Shown: piece after piece, positions 52,549-60,848 of the stretch
Position numbering within the stretch: the first letter of the stretch is position 1
How the letters are laid out: each line of letters begins with the position of its first letter
Position numbers and translations under genes: made by a program
Notes under the pieces: model-generated
Told to the model about the DNA's origin: nothing
Databases searched by the model: none
Seen by the model: only the letters and a program-made list of their open reading frames with translations
Origin: an uncultured Pelagibacteraceae bacterium
GTDB taxonomy: Bacteria; Pseudomonadota; Alphaproteobacteria; Pelagibacterales; Pelagibacteraceae
DNA: 64,000 bases
Direction of reading: 5' to 3'
NCBI GenBank assembly: GCA_902558815.1
Contig: CACEFF010000003.1
Span: 1-64,000, forward strand

Positions 52549-53509
52549 ATTTAGCTTTTTGGATCACAGACTGATTTGCTTTAGGATATTGTTTTTCTAC
52601 ACCATTAATCATCTTACACCCTTGATCTTTTTCTCCAATCTGAACCATAGATACACCAAGCTTTAACAAATTTATAGGAGCTTTTTCACCTTTTGGATAT
52701 TTTTGATAACCTTCTAAATATGCTGAAGCTGCATCTGTATAAAGTTGCCTTATTCTAAAAGTTTCTGCATACCAATATTGAGCGTTACCAGCTAATTCAT
52801 GTTCTGGATTTGCATTTACAAATTCTCTAAATGCTCTTTCCGCAGTTGAATAATCCCCAACTTTTAAAAAACTTGTCGCAAATTCATATTGTTTTTCTGC
52901 TGACTCATTTGGAAGAATTGTTTCCTCAGCTTGGAAGTTTTCCGTTACAACTGTTGCTGTAGTTTCTATAGATTGAGTTTGTTGAGACGTTTCGTTAGTG
53001 TTTGAGTCTTTATAAGATATTGATCCTAAATCTTGTGGTTGCGAACTACCTGGTAAATCTTCAGTTTCAGTGCTTTCTGTTTTTTTAACAACTTTCTTAT
53101 TTGTTTCACCATCAAAAAAACTACCCTCTAAATTTTGGAATCTTGCTTGGTTGTCAGCTTGAACTTTTGATACTCTGTTAGATAATTTATCCAATTTAAA
53201 ATTTATTTCTTCAAATTTATTTGTTAGTTGTTGAAATTGATTCTCTATTTCAGAAAGTTTTAACAAATGTCGAGTTAAAATGTCTTCTGAATATTCATTT
53301 GTATTTATATTAGAACTATTATTATTTTCAGATTCTAATTGAATTGAGCCAGAATAAACTGCTTTTTCTAAAGTTTTAATATCTTTTTGAATCTGTTCTA
53401 AAGTTTCATAAATATTATGATTGTCAGCAAAAGAAAATGTAGAAAAAAATAAAAAAAAATTTATTAAAAATACAAAATTGTTTAATTTTTTTTCAGCAAA
53501 AAATTTCAT
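52508..53509 (-). CDS. cpoB: Tol-Pal system protein CpoB (YbgF)
   Basis: A 333-residue periplasmic protein. A signal peptide (about residues 1-28, ending SFADNH) precedes a helical trimerisation region (LLKLSEIENQFQQLTNKFEE and the next 45 residues), a Ser/Thr/Gln-rich linker and TPR repeats (EKQYEFATSFLKVGDYSTAE near residue 207, then the AQYWYAETFRIRQLYTDAAS segment). It links Tol-Pal to peptidoglycan synthesis during outer membrane constriction. It is separated from pal by an intrinsic terminator and overlaps tilS by 41 bases. Confidence 0.9.
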   Translation of the reverse strand: MKFFAEKKLNNFVFLINFFLFFSTFSFADNHNIYETLEQIQKDIKTLEKAVYSGSIQLESENNNSSNINTNEYSEDILTRHLLKLSEIENQFQQLTNKFEEINFKLDKLSNRVSKVQADNQARFQNLEGSFFDGETNKKVVKKTESTETEDLPGSSQPQDLGSISYKDSNTNETSQQTQSIETTATVVTENFQAEETILPNESAEKQYEFATSFLKVGDYSTAERAFREFVNANPEHELAGNAQYWYAETFRIRQLYTDAASAYLEGYQKYPKGEKAPINLLKLGVSMVQIGEKDQGCKMINGVEKQYPKANQSVIQKAKYESQKFECKNQNS

Positions 53510-53535
53510 TATTTAGGTTATGATTAAAATAATGG

Positions 53536-53576
53536 CAAAAAAAAGACCCTAAATCTTCAATGGATTGAGGGTCTTT
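53536..53576 (-). terminator. Intrinsic terminator after pal
   Basis: AAAGACCCT (53542-53550) pairs with AGGGTCTTT (53568-53576); the stem extends inward by AATC/GATT after one mismatch. On the minus strand it is followed by a T-run (53544-53537). It separates the tolQRAB-pal run from cpoB-tilS-ftsH, so the latter probably depend on read-through or their own promoter. Confidence 0.85.
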
Positions 53577-53589
53577 AAATTTTTAAAAA

Positions 53590-54066
53590 TTAATTTGCTT
53601 TTACTGTTACTGATCTTCTGTTTTTAGACCAAGCTAAAGGGTTTGATCCTGAATCTACTGGTCTTTCTTTTCCGTAACTTAAAACAGAAATTCTGTCAGA
53701 AGAAATTCCATAGGTCATTAAGTAATCTTTAGCTGCATTTGCTCTTCTTTCGCCTAGAGCTAAGTTATACTCTCTTGTTCCTCTTTCGTCAGCATGTCCC
53801 TCTAATACTATAGTAATTTTAGAATTTTTTCTTAACCATGCTGCCTGTTTTCTTAATGTCTCTCTAGATGCAGTTGTTAAAACTGATTCATTTGTTGCGA
53901 AGAAAACTCTATCAGGAACACCTGAAGCTAAATACTCAACTGTATCTGTTCCAGTATAAACGTCACCCTGCATTTGTCCTGTTTGTTTTTGCGTCGCACA
54001 AGCTGAAAGCGCTAAACAAGCAATAGTTATTAAAAAAGCGTTCTTTAGAATTTTGTTTAGTTTCAT
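53590..54066 (-). CDS. pal: Peptidoglycan-associated lipoprotein Pal
   Basis: A 158-residue outer-membrane lipoprotein. The signal peptide ends with the lipobox LSAC (cysteine about residue 20), then a linker, then the OmpA-like domain with LEGHADERGTREYNLALGERR, whose Asp and Arg bind peptidoglycan, and KNRRSVTVKAN at the C-terminus. I moved the start to the ATG at 54066, preceded by AAGGAG at ideal spacing; the frame is open to 54108 but lacks a ribosome site there. It works with TolB and TolQRA in outer membrane integrity. Confidence 0.96.
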   Translation of the reverse strand: MKLNKILKNAFLITIACLALSACATQKQTGQMQGDVYTGTDTVEYLASGVPDRVFFATNESVLTTASRETLRKQAAWLRKNSKITIVLEGHADERGTREYNLALGERRANAAKDYLMTYGISSDRISVLSYGKERPVDSGSNPLAWSKNRRSVTVKAN

Positions 54067-54152
54067 TATTGCTCCTTGATCAATATTTCTTATTGGTAAC
54101 TTTTTCACAACTAGATAGATGTTTCAAGTTAAAAAATCAAGATAAATAGTGT

Positions 54153-55493
54153 TTAATTACTTAATAATGATGACCATGATGGGTCTGATGCATCAGTTGG
54201 GGTATTTACTAGCCTTTCATTATATCCAGTCAAATCAATGGACCATAATTTAGCAGAAAATCCTTCACCTTTGTCATCTGTTTTAGTTTCTCTATAAAAA
54301 ATTAAAACTCTTCCGTTTGGTGACCATGATGGTGCCTCCTGATAAAAATTTTCAGTCAATAGTCTTTCTCCACTTCCATCAGTTCTCATAACACCAATAT
54401 AAAACTTACCCTTATGTAATTTAGTAAATGCTATTAAATCTCCTCTTGGAGACCAAACAGGTGTTCCATACAAACCCTTTCCAAATGAAATTCTTTTAAC
54501 ATTGCTGCCATCACTTTTCATAATATATATCTGCTGATATCCACTTCTGTCAGAATTAAAACAAATAAATTTTCCGTCTGGAGAATAAGAAGGTGATGTA
54601 TCAATCGAAGGATGATTTGTAATTTTTTCAACAATTCTATTTTCTAAATCCATTGTGTAAATGTCAGAATTTCCATCCTTAGCAAAACTCATAATTATTT
54701 TTTTTCCTTCTGGAGAAAATCTAGGAGCAAAAGTCATGCCAGGAAAATCACCAACAACTTCTTGCATTCCTGTTTCTATATCAAGCAAGTAAACTCTCGG
54801 TAAATTTCTAAAATAAGAGAGATATGTAACCATTTGACTTGTTGGATTAAATCTGGGTGTTAGTACAAGTTCATTACCCAAAGTTAAAAACTTATTATTT
54901 TCACCGTCCTGATCCATAATAGCTAATTTTTTAATTCTTCTAGTTTTAGGACCTTCTTCTGCTACATAAATAATTCTTGTATCAAAGTAGCCTTTCTCTC
55001 CAGTCAATCTCTGATATACCTTATCAGTAATTATATGACCAACTCGTCTCCAATTATTTGGTACGGTTGTAAAAGCAAGTGCCATCATCTCTTTTCCAGC
55101 AAGAACATCCCATAATCTGAATTCAACTCTCAATTTATTGTCAATAAAATTTACTTTTCCAGTTATTAATGCTTGGGCTTTAATTAGATTCCAATCTTCA
55201 AAACGTGGTTTTAGATTAGCGATATCTGGTGCTTGAAGAAAAGCATCTTTGTCTAGTGGATTAAACAAACCTGATGTTTTAAGGTTATTTTCTACAACTA
55301 TAGAAATTTCCGATCCAATATTCTTTTTTTTTAAAATTTTTTCAAAACTTTTTTTCGAATTTTCATCAATAGATAATGGAGAAACTGCTATTGGAAGTGG
55401 ATTTAAATTACCTCTAGTAATATCTACCTCGATTAAAGCAAACGCTTTTAGTGGTAAAATAACAAATAGAATAACAAATAAAAATCTTATCAC
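54153..55493 (-). CDS. tolB: Tol-Pal system beta-propeller protein TolB
   Basis: A 446-residue periplasmic protein: signal peptide (about residues 1-19), an N-terminal TolB_N domain with [11 protein letters not shown], and a six-bladed beta propeller whose repeats read [40 protein letters not shown] and similar. It binds Pal and, in E. coli, passes signals between inner and outer membrane. It lies between tolA (9 bases upstream) and pal. Confidence 0.96.
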   Translation of the reverse strand: MIRFLFVILFVILPLKAFALIEVDITRGNLNPLPIAVSPLSIDENSKKSFEKILKKKNIGSEISIVVENNLKTSGLFNPLDKDAFLQAPDIANLKPRFEDWNLIKAQALITGKVNFIDNKLRVEFRLWDVLAGKEMMALAFTTVPNNWRRVGHIITDKVYQRLTGEKGYFDTRIIYVAEEGPKTRRIKKLAIMDQDGENNKFLTLGNELVLTPRFNPTSQMVTYLSYFRNLPRVYLLDIETGMQEVVGDFPGMTFAPRFSPEGKKIIMSFAKDGNSDIYTMDLENRIVEKITNHPSIDTSPSYSPDGKFICFNSDRSGYQQIYIMKSDGSNVKRISFGKGLYGTPVWSPRGDLIAFTKLHKGKFYIGVMRTDGSGERLLTENFYQEAPSWSPNGRVLIFYRETKTDDKGEGFSAKLWSIDLTGYNERLVNTPTDASDPSWSSLLSN

Positions 55494-55502
55494 AAAATTA
55501 TA

Positions 55503-56312
55503 TTACCCTTCTAGCATCTCTCTTGCATCAAAATTTAACTGTAATTCTTTCCACCTTTCGTAGCCTGTTGTGGGTACTCTTAGTGGTTGACATAATTTAA
55601 CTGCTCTTAGAGCACTCTCTGCTAAAACTTTATAAAATCCTTGACCTGGTTTATTCATTCTGGCGTGATCTAAAATTTCTGATTGTGAAACTGTTCCATC
55701 AGGATTTAATTGAAGTTTTATTCTAACTAATAGATTTTCATTATATGGTAACCCTAAAGGAATACTCCAACATCCAAATATTTGAGCCTTCAGTGCATCT
55801 TCCTCACTCAAAGATAATCCTAGATTTTCTAGGTTCTTTTGTTGGTCTTGAGTTATTTTGTCGGTTTTATTTATTTTTTCAGCATTTTCGACTTTTGATT
55901 TATCAATTAATGCAGCAATATTATTTGGATCAAACAACTCTTTTTTCTCAAATTCAGACACTTGCTTGACTTCATTATCAATCTTTTCAGGATTTTGTTT
56001 ATCCTCTTTCATTTCTTCCACTTTATTTAATTTATCTTCTGGCATAGGAACTGCGTCAGGCTTAATTTTTTTTACTTTTTTTGGTGGTGCTTGCTCCGAA
56101 ACAAGTTTTTTCTCTTTTTCTTTTATCTTTTCAATTGTTTTTTTTGCTTTTGGCGCAAATGGAATATTTGTTTTATCTGTGATCTGTATTAATTCTATTG
56201 AAACTATGGGTGGAAGATCAATAGGTTTTTTTGCTAAAAATGGTAAACTCATCGCTGTGATCATAATTAATATTAAATGTAAAGCAGAAGAGATAATTAT
56301 ACTTCTATTCAC
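55503..56312 (-). CDS. tolA: TolA-like protein (TonB/TolA family, single membrane anchor)
   Basis: A 269-residue protein with one N-terminal membrane segment (about residues 5-25), a long Lys/Glu/Pro-rich periplasmic stretch (KKTIEKIKEKEKKLV and similar) and a compact C-terminal domain (LVRIKLQLNPDGTVSQSEIL) of the TolA/TonB_C kind. It bridges the periplasm and connects TolQR to TolB/Pal. It is shorter than E. coli TolA. It follows tolR by 6 bases. Confidence 0.85.
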   Translation of the reverse strand: MNRSIIISSALHLILIMITAMSLPFLAKKPIDLPPIVSIELIQITDKTNIPFAPKAKKTIEKIKEKEKKLVSEQAPPKKVKKIKPDAVPMPEDKLNKVEEMKEDKQNPEKIDNEVKQVSEFEKKELFDPNNIAALIDKSKVENAEKINKTDKITQDQQKNLENLGLSLSEEDALKAQIFGCWSIPLGLPYNENLLVRIKLQLNPDGTVSQSEILDHARMNKPGQGFYKVLAESALRAVKLCQPLRVPTTGYERWKELQLNFDAREMLEG

Positions 56313-56318
56313 TTCTAT

Positions 56319-56735
56319 TTACCTTTCTTTATATGGTTCTGATATAAGTGCTACTTTAGTAAATCCTGAGCCAGACAATAGCCCCATAATTTCTAATACT
56401 CTTCCATAATTTATTGTTTTATCACCCCTTACATAAATTCTTGTATCTGTTCTATTTTTTGAAACAGCTAAAACTTTTGCAATAATTTTTTCATATTCTA
56501 CTTTAGACTCCTGAATAAATATCTCTCCCTTTGAATTAATAGACAAAGTAAGAGGCTCTGTCTCTTCTGGAAGAGAGTCGGCCGAACTTTCGGGCAAATC
56601 TACCTGAACTCCAACTGTTAATAATGGTGCTGTTACCATGAAAATAATTAAAAGAACTAACATAACATCAACAAAGGGAGTTACATTTATTTCGCTCATT
56701 GGGTCTTTTGATGAACGATTTAATTTAAAAGCCAT
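56319..56735 (-). CDS. tolR: Tol-Pal system protein TolR (ExbD family)
   Basis: A 138-residue protein with one membrane segment holding the functional Asp (FVDVMLVLLIIFMVTAPLL near residues 22-40), preceded by MSEINVTPFVD, the ExbD/TolR signature. The periplasmic part ends VALISEP. It converts proton flow with TolQ into motion of TolA. It follows tolQ by 1 base. Confidence 0.95.
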   Translation of the reverse strand: MAFKLNRSSKDPMSEINVTPFVDVMLVLLIIFMVTAPLLTVGVQVDLPESSADSLPEETEPLTLSINSKGEIFIQESKVEYEKIIAKVLAVSKNRTDTRIYVRGDKTINYGRVLEIMGLLSGSGFTKVALISEPYKER

Positions 56736-56736
56736 T

Positions 56737-57411
56737 TTAAATTATTGTTAAAAATCTTCTTGAAAAATTTTCTAACTTTTGTGAGTATTTAATTGAGTCG
56801 TTATTAAATTTGTTATAAGCAATTACAGCAGGAATAGCAGCAAGTAAACCTAACGCTGTCGCAAAAAGTGCTTCTGCAATCCCAGGTGCAACTATAGCTA
56901 AGCTTGTGTTTCTTGAGATAGCGATTGATTGAAAAGAGTTCATTATGCCCCAAACTGTTCCAAATAAACCAATAAAAGGTGCAGTTGAACCAACTGTTGC
57001 TAAAAAAGTAAAACCTTTACTTATTTTAGACATTTGTTTTTCTATTCCTGTTTCCAACATTATTGTCATTCTATTATTTAAATCTGTTTTAGATTTTCTT
57101 TTTAACAAATTTTGCATCGCATCTTTAAAAACAAGTGCCATCGGATCTTCAGTGTTTGATGGTAGATTATTATAAAAAGACTCAGCAGATTTAGAATTCC
57201 AAAACTTTATTTCAAATTCTTCAGTAGATAAATTTATTTTTTTAAATAATCTTAGTTTTTCAATAATAACAGCCCATGAATAAACAGAACAAGCTATTAA
57301 GATGATAATCACAGATTTTACTATGATGTCTGCTCTTATAAATAAATTCATCAATGAAAAGTCAGCACTCGAGGCTAAACCTACTGCTTGAGTCGAAATA
57401 TCAGCTTCCAT
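56737..57411 (-). CDS. tolQ: Tol-Pal system proton channel protein TolQ (ExbB family)
   Basis: A 224-residue inner-membrane protein with three hydrophobic segments (about residues 25-48, 130-155 and 172-195). FLATVGSTAPFIGLFGTVWG near 136 is the MotA/TolQ/ExbB signature, with APGIAEALFATALGLLAAIPAVIAYN near 175. It forms the proton-driven motor with TolR. It heads tolQ-tolR-tolA-tolB-pal. The usual upstream ybgC is absent; ruvC lies 51 bases upstream. Confidence 0.95.
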   Translation of the reverse strand: MEADISTQAVGLASSADFSLMNLFIRADIIVKSVIIILIACSVYSWAVIIEKLRLFKKINLSTEEFEIKFWNSKSAESFYNNLPSNTEDPMALVFKDAMQNLLKRKSKTDLNNRMTIMLETGIEKQMSKISKGFTFLATVGSTAPFIGLFGTVWGIMNSFQSIAISRNTSLAIVAPGIAEALFATALGLLAAIPAVIAYNKFNNDSIKYSQKLENFSRRFLTII

Positions 57412-57462
57412 GAGATCTTCTCACACTTAAATGTGTCATGATTTTGTCTTAATATTTTCAAA

Positions 57463-57957
57463 TTAATCATCAATTTTACAAGTTTCATAATAAAAACTTG
57501 CAATTAAAATAGCATCAGCTTTATTTGAATCTTTTTTTTTTGATAATTGAGATGAAAAATACGGAAATATTTCTATAGCTCTTGTCCTACTAGCATCTTT
57601 CTCCGAATTTATAAGATTAAAATATTTTTTCCATTTTGCTGGTCTAACAAAATACATAGGTAATTGCATAGCTGAGCAGATGCCTTTCAAAATTCCAAAT
57701 GATTGCCCAAAATTGAACATGCTGGTCACTCCTTGTCCTGGCATTGCGGACACTTGTTCAATCACAACTCTTATTTCTTGGCTTTTACTTACATTCATTC
57801 TTTTAGAAATTTCATTATAAATTTGTGACCCATTAACTTGCTTTTTATTTTTTTTTCCCTCTGTCATTGTGGGCATTTCAATAACATCATGGATTTTACC
57901 ATCTTCAAAGAAACAAATCGATCCAGATATCCCAGGGTCTATTCCAATAATTAACAT
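57463..57957 (-). CDS. ruvC: Holliday junction resolvase, RuvC-like (non-canonical, phage-type look)
   Basis: A 164-residue RuvC-fold nuclease. The catalytic Asp is in IIGIDPGISGSI (residue about 7), Glu in VVIEQVSAMPGQG (about 67), and the last Asp residues near ADAILIA at 145-152. The internal block QGVTSMFNFGQSFGILKGIC and YFVRPAKWKKYF match a RuvC-like subgroup common in phages and some bacteria rather than the classical E. coli type. It resolves four-way DNA junctions. It sits in the classical yebC-ruvC slot, but ruvA and ruvB do not follow it. Annotation as RuvC is reasonable; RuvAB dependence is uncertain. Confidence 0.8.
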   Translation of the reverse strand: MLIIGIDPGISGSICFFEDGKIHDVIEMPTMTEGKKNKKQVNGSQIYNEISKRMNVSKSQEIRVVIEQVSAMPGQGVTSMFNFGQSFGILKGICSAMQLPMYFVRPAKWKKYFNLINSEKDASRTRAIEIFPYFSSQLSKKKDSNKADAILIASFYYETCKIDD

Positions 57958-57960
57958 TAA

Positions 57961-58683
57961 TTACTTTCCAAATTCAACATTTGAATAAATATTCTGAACA
58001 TCATCATCTTCTTCCAATGTTTCAAAAAAGTTAATCAAATCCTCATTCTTTTCTTTTGAAATTTTGACATTGATTATTGGATACCATTCAATATCTGTTG
58101 ATATAAAGTTATTAATTTCTTTTTCTAGCTCTTTTTTAACATTATAAATTTCATTAACTTGACATTGAATTTCATGAAATTCATTATTAGATTTGCACTC
58201 ATCCGCACCTGCATCAATAGCTAATTCAAAAATACGATCGTCAGATATTTCTTTTTTATCTACCTTAATTATACCTAATTGATTAAAATTATGTGATGCA
58301 GAACCTTTGGTTCCAAGAGTGCCTCCAGACTTTTGAAAAATGGTTCTAATAGAAGAAGCAGTTCTATTTTTATTATCTGTAAGAGCTTCAACAATAACTG
58401 CAACTTTTTCAGGACCAAAGCCCTCATATCTTAAATTTTCATAATTTGACTCTGTGTTGACTGATGATTTATCTATTGCTCTTTCAATATTATCTTTTGG
58501 CATATTTGCAGATCTTGCTGCTTGAATCGCTGATCTTAATCTTGGATTCATCCCAGGATCTTTATCACCTAATTTTGCAGCAACAGTTATTTCTTTAGAT
58601 AATTTTGAAAAAATTTTAGACCTCTGTTTGTCAGCTTTGCCTTTTTTGTGTTTAATGCCTGCCCAATGAGAATGTCCTGCCAT
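57961..58683 (-). CDS. yebC: YebC/PmpR family protein
   Basis: A 240-residue protein of standard YebC length, opening with MAGHSHWAGIKHKKGKADKQ and continuing SKLSKEITVAAKLG; YEGFGPEKVAVIVEALTDNK near residue 84 and the GGTLGTKGSASHNFNQLG strand are family marks. YebC proteins act in transcription regulation and, more recently, in easing translation of proline-rich stretches. It lies 3 bases before ruvC and 7 after the ymdB-like gene. Confidence 0.96.
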   Translation of the reverse strand: MAGHSHWAGIKHKKGKADKQRSKIFSKLSKEITVAAKLGDKDPGMNPRLRSAIQAARSANMPKDNIERAIDKSSVNTESNYENLRYEGFGPEKVAVIVEALTDNKNRTASSIRTIFQKSGGTLGTKGSASHNFNQLGIIKVDKKEISDDRIFELAIDAGADECKSNNEFHEIQCQVNEIYNVKKELEKEINNFISTDIEWYPIINVKISKEKNEDLINFFETLEEDDDVQNIYSNVEFGK

Positions 58684-58690
58684 AAATCAA

Positions 58691-59491
58691 CTAATTTTTA
58701 CTTAACTGACCTCCAAAAATATAACTATAAACTTTATTAGCCAATCCAGTTTCTATATTACAATCTACAATAACTCCACTTAAAGTAGCATCTCCCTCCG
58801 CTGGATAATGTTTGATAGAATCTTTTTTCATAAACCTGTTTATTGAATTAATTTTATTCATTCCTATAACGGAGTCATAATCTCCACACATTCCAGCATC
58901 TGTTTGATAAGCTGTACCATTATTTAAAACTCTAGCATCATTAGTTGGTATGTGGGTGTGAGTTCCAACTACAAGTGTTGCCTTGCCATCAAAATAATGT
59001 CCAATAGCATTTTTCTCACTTGTAATTTCCCCATGGAAATCAACTATAAGAAAATCATAATCTTCCTTTAATTTATAATTTGCCATAAACTTTTTTGCTG
59101 TTTCAAAAACATCATCACATTTCTTCATAAAAACATTTCCCATTAAATTAAGAACACCTATCTTTAAATTTTTTGTAGTATAAATTTCAAAACCTTTTCC
59201 AGGTGCTGGTTCAAACAAATTTTTGGGTCGAAGTAATCGATTTTCTTTATCGATAAAACTCATTATATCTTTTTGATCCCAGACATGATTTCCAGTTGTA
59301 ATTACATCAACACCACATTTAAAAAAATCCTCACAAATTTCTTTTGTAAGTCCCACCCCAGTTTCATCAGCATTTTCAGCATTAACTATTACAAAATCAA
59401 TTTTGTTAATTTTTACTTGATTTAAAAGATTTTCTTTTATCTTTGAAGAGCCTGAAATTCCCACAACATCTCCTAAAAATAGTATTCTCAT
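58691..59491 (-). CDS. YmdB-like metallophosphoesterase (TIGR00282 family)
   Basis: A 266-residue calcineurin-like phosphoesterase. FLGDVVGISG near residue 5, VIVNAENADETGVGLT near 34, TTGNHVWDQKD near 66 and VVGTHTHIPTNDARVLNNGT near 175 are the metal-binding motifs of the TIGR00282/YmdB group. Some members hydrolyse 2',3'-cyclic AMP; the substrate here is unknown. It overlaps the 5-FCL gene by 4 bases, a frequent neighbourhood in alphaproteobacteria. Confidence 0.92.
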   Translation of the reverse strand: MRILFLGDVVGISGSSKIKENLLNQVKINKIDFVIVNAENADETGVGLTKEICEDFFKCGVDVITTGNHVWDQKDIMSFIDKENRLLRPKNLFEPAPGKGFEIYTTKNLKIGVLNLMGNVFMKKCDDVFETAKKFMANYKLKEDYDFLIVDFHGEITSEKNAIGHYFDGKATLVVGTHTHIPTNDARVLNNGTAYQTDAGMCGDYDSVIGMNKINSINRFMKKDSIKHYPAEGDATLSGVIVDCNIETGLANKVYSYIFGGQLSKN

Positions 59492-60030
59492 ATAATTTTC
59501 TTTTCTGTAATAATAAAATCTAATTTCATGTCATTTTTTTTGATAGGTACTTTTTTAATTTTTTGAAAAGAATAGGATAATCCAATTATTACAATTTTTT
59601 TTCTTTTCTTATTTTTGTGTATATATCTATCATAAAATCCTCCTCCATAACCCACCCTATTTAAATATTTGTCATATGCTACAACAGGAACTAATAGAAT
59701 ATTTGGATATACAGTCTTTTTAGAAGTTGGTTCTGGGATACCATATTTATTGATTGTAAGAGGATCTTTGGTTGACCAACGTTTAAAATCCATTTGATGT
59801 TTTTTTTTTATTTTTGGTAATGAAATAATGTTATTTTGTTTTTCAAACTTTTTCAAAATCTCTATTGCATCTATCTCATAATTATAAGGATAATATCCAC
59901 CAATAATTTTATTTTTTATTTCCAATCTTTTTAAAACTTTAAGAATTAATTGAAAATTAATCTTTGAACTTTTAGGTTTATTTTGCCTTCTTATTTTTAA
60001 TATTTTTTTTCTTATTTCGGATTTATTCAC
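59488..60030 (-). CDS. 5-formyltetrahydrofolate cyclo-ligase
   Basis: A 180-residue protein with the 5-FCL signature VVAYDKYLNRVGYGGGFYDRY near residue 115 and an N-terminal KSEIRKKILKIRRQ helix. It turns 5-formyl-THF into methenyl-THF. The start codon is GTG (CAC at 60028-60030). It follows zapA by 8 bases and overlaps the phosphoesterase gene by 4. No 6S RNA is seen in the tiny zapA-fcl gap, where that RNA lies in many bacteria. Confidence 0.9.
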   Translation of the reverse strand: MNKSEIRKKILKIRRQNKPKSSKINFQLILKVLKRLEIKNKIIGGYYPYNYEIDAIEILKKFEKQNNIISLPKIKKKHQMDFKRWSTKDPLTINKYGIPEPTSKKTVYPNILLVPVVAYDKYLNRVGYGGGFYDRYIHKNKKRKKIVIIGLSYSFQKIKKVPIKKNDMKLDFIITEKKII

Positions 60031-60038
60031 AAAAATTT

Positions 60039-60482
60039 TTAAGATATATTATCTGAATTTGCTTTTTCTACAAAATTTGAAATTTCATTCGCAGTTTCAT
60101 CAATTAATTTTTCATAATTCTTTTGATTCATTTCAATTTCTTCTTTAAGCTTATAATGATTTTCTTTTAACAAATTAATTTCATCCTCTTTTTTATCTTT
60201 ATATTCGTAAATTAAAGATTTAAGCTCTTTGAATTTATTAGAAAGTTCTTTTAATTCATCCTTTTTTTGTTCAACTTTTTTTTTTGTCTCATAATATTCA
60301 TCCATTACTTTCACTGCAGTAATTAGCAAAAGTTTATTTTCTCCTAAATTTCCTAAATCATTTTTAAGAGTGTTAAATTTTTGATTAATTTGAATTAGTA
60401 ATTCTTCTAAGTGCTCTTCTTGTCCATCTTCACAAGATAACAAAAACTCTTTTCCATTAAATTTGATACTTACGTTTGCCAT
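60039..60482 (-). CDS. zapA: Cell division protein ZapA
   Basis: A 147-residue protein with an N-terminal ZapA domain (VSIKFNGKEFLLSCEDGQEE, about residues 4-23; LLLITAVKVMDEYYE near 50) and a C-terminal coiled coil rich in Lys, Glu and Leu. It stabilises FtsZ bundles at the division site. It is longer than usual (about 110 residues). It overlaps the preceding coiled-coil gene by 13 bases and precedes 5-FCL. Confidence 0.87.
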   Translation of the reverse strand: MANVSIKFNGKEFLLSCEDGQEEHLEELLIQINQKFNTLKNDLGNLGENKLLLITAVKVMDEYYETKKKVEQKKDELKELSNKFKELKSLIYEYKDKKEDEINLLKENHYKLKEEIEMNQKNYEKLIDETANEISNFVEKANSDNIS

Positions 60483-60793
60483 TTATCAATTTCATCTATT
60501 AGAGTATCTGTTTCTTGATTTAATTCATCAATTTTTTCTGAAAATTCAATTTGTTTTTTTTGTTCTATTTTTTCAAAATTTTGAAATTCATCCAATTTTT
60601 TACTTAAATTGTTATAATCATCTAATAAAATTTTATATTTGTCTTCTAATTCCTGTTTTTCAATTTCTAATTGATTTTTCTGTGAACTCAAATTTTCAAT
60701 GTTTTTTTTTAAATCTGGGTTTTTGAGATTTAAATTTTTTAATTTTGTTAAGGCAAAATTTAGTTTTTTTTCTTTTTCGATCACAGAATTCAT
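60470..60793 (-). CDS. Small coiled-coil protein of DUF4164 type, upstream of zapA
   Basis: A 107-residue, almost entirely helical protein (LTKLKNLNLKNPDLKKNIEN, then the QLEIEKQELEDKYKILLDDY stretch) with no signal peptide or membrane segment. This position, directly upstream of zapA, is held in alphaproteobacteria by a DUF4164-like coiled-coil protein. It may contribute to Z-ring assembly, as ZapB does in E. coli, but no function is shown. It overlaps zapA by 13 bases. The family call rests on position and composition. Confidence 0.6.
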   Translation of the reverse strand: MNSVIEKEKKLNFALTKLKNLNLKNPDLKKNIENLSSQKNQLEIEKQELEDKYKILLDDYNNLSKKLDEFQNFEKIEQKKQIEFSEKIDELNQETDTLIDEIDKWQT

Positions 60794-60848
60794 ATATATA
60801 TAAATATATTATTAAATTGAATCTTCTTAGTCTAGACAGGATAACTTT

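Noticed and set aside
55858..56409. 183-codon frame on the plus strand opposite tolA/tolR
   Set aside because: Antisense to the Lys/Glu-rich tolA region, which yields long Phe/Ser-rich shadows; tolA and tolR are secure.
57425..57445. Inverted repeat ACAC-TTAAAT-GTGT upstream of tolQ, compared with the hflK palindrome
   Set aside because: Imperfect and with different spacing from the hflK site; too weak to call a shared operator.
60030..60039. 6S RNA between zapA and the 5-FCL gene
   Set aside because: Only 8 bases separate the two genes, so no RNA gene fits here.
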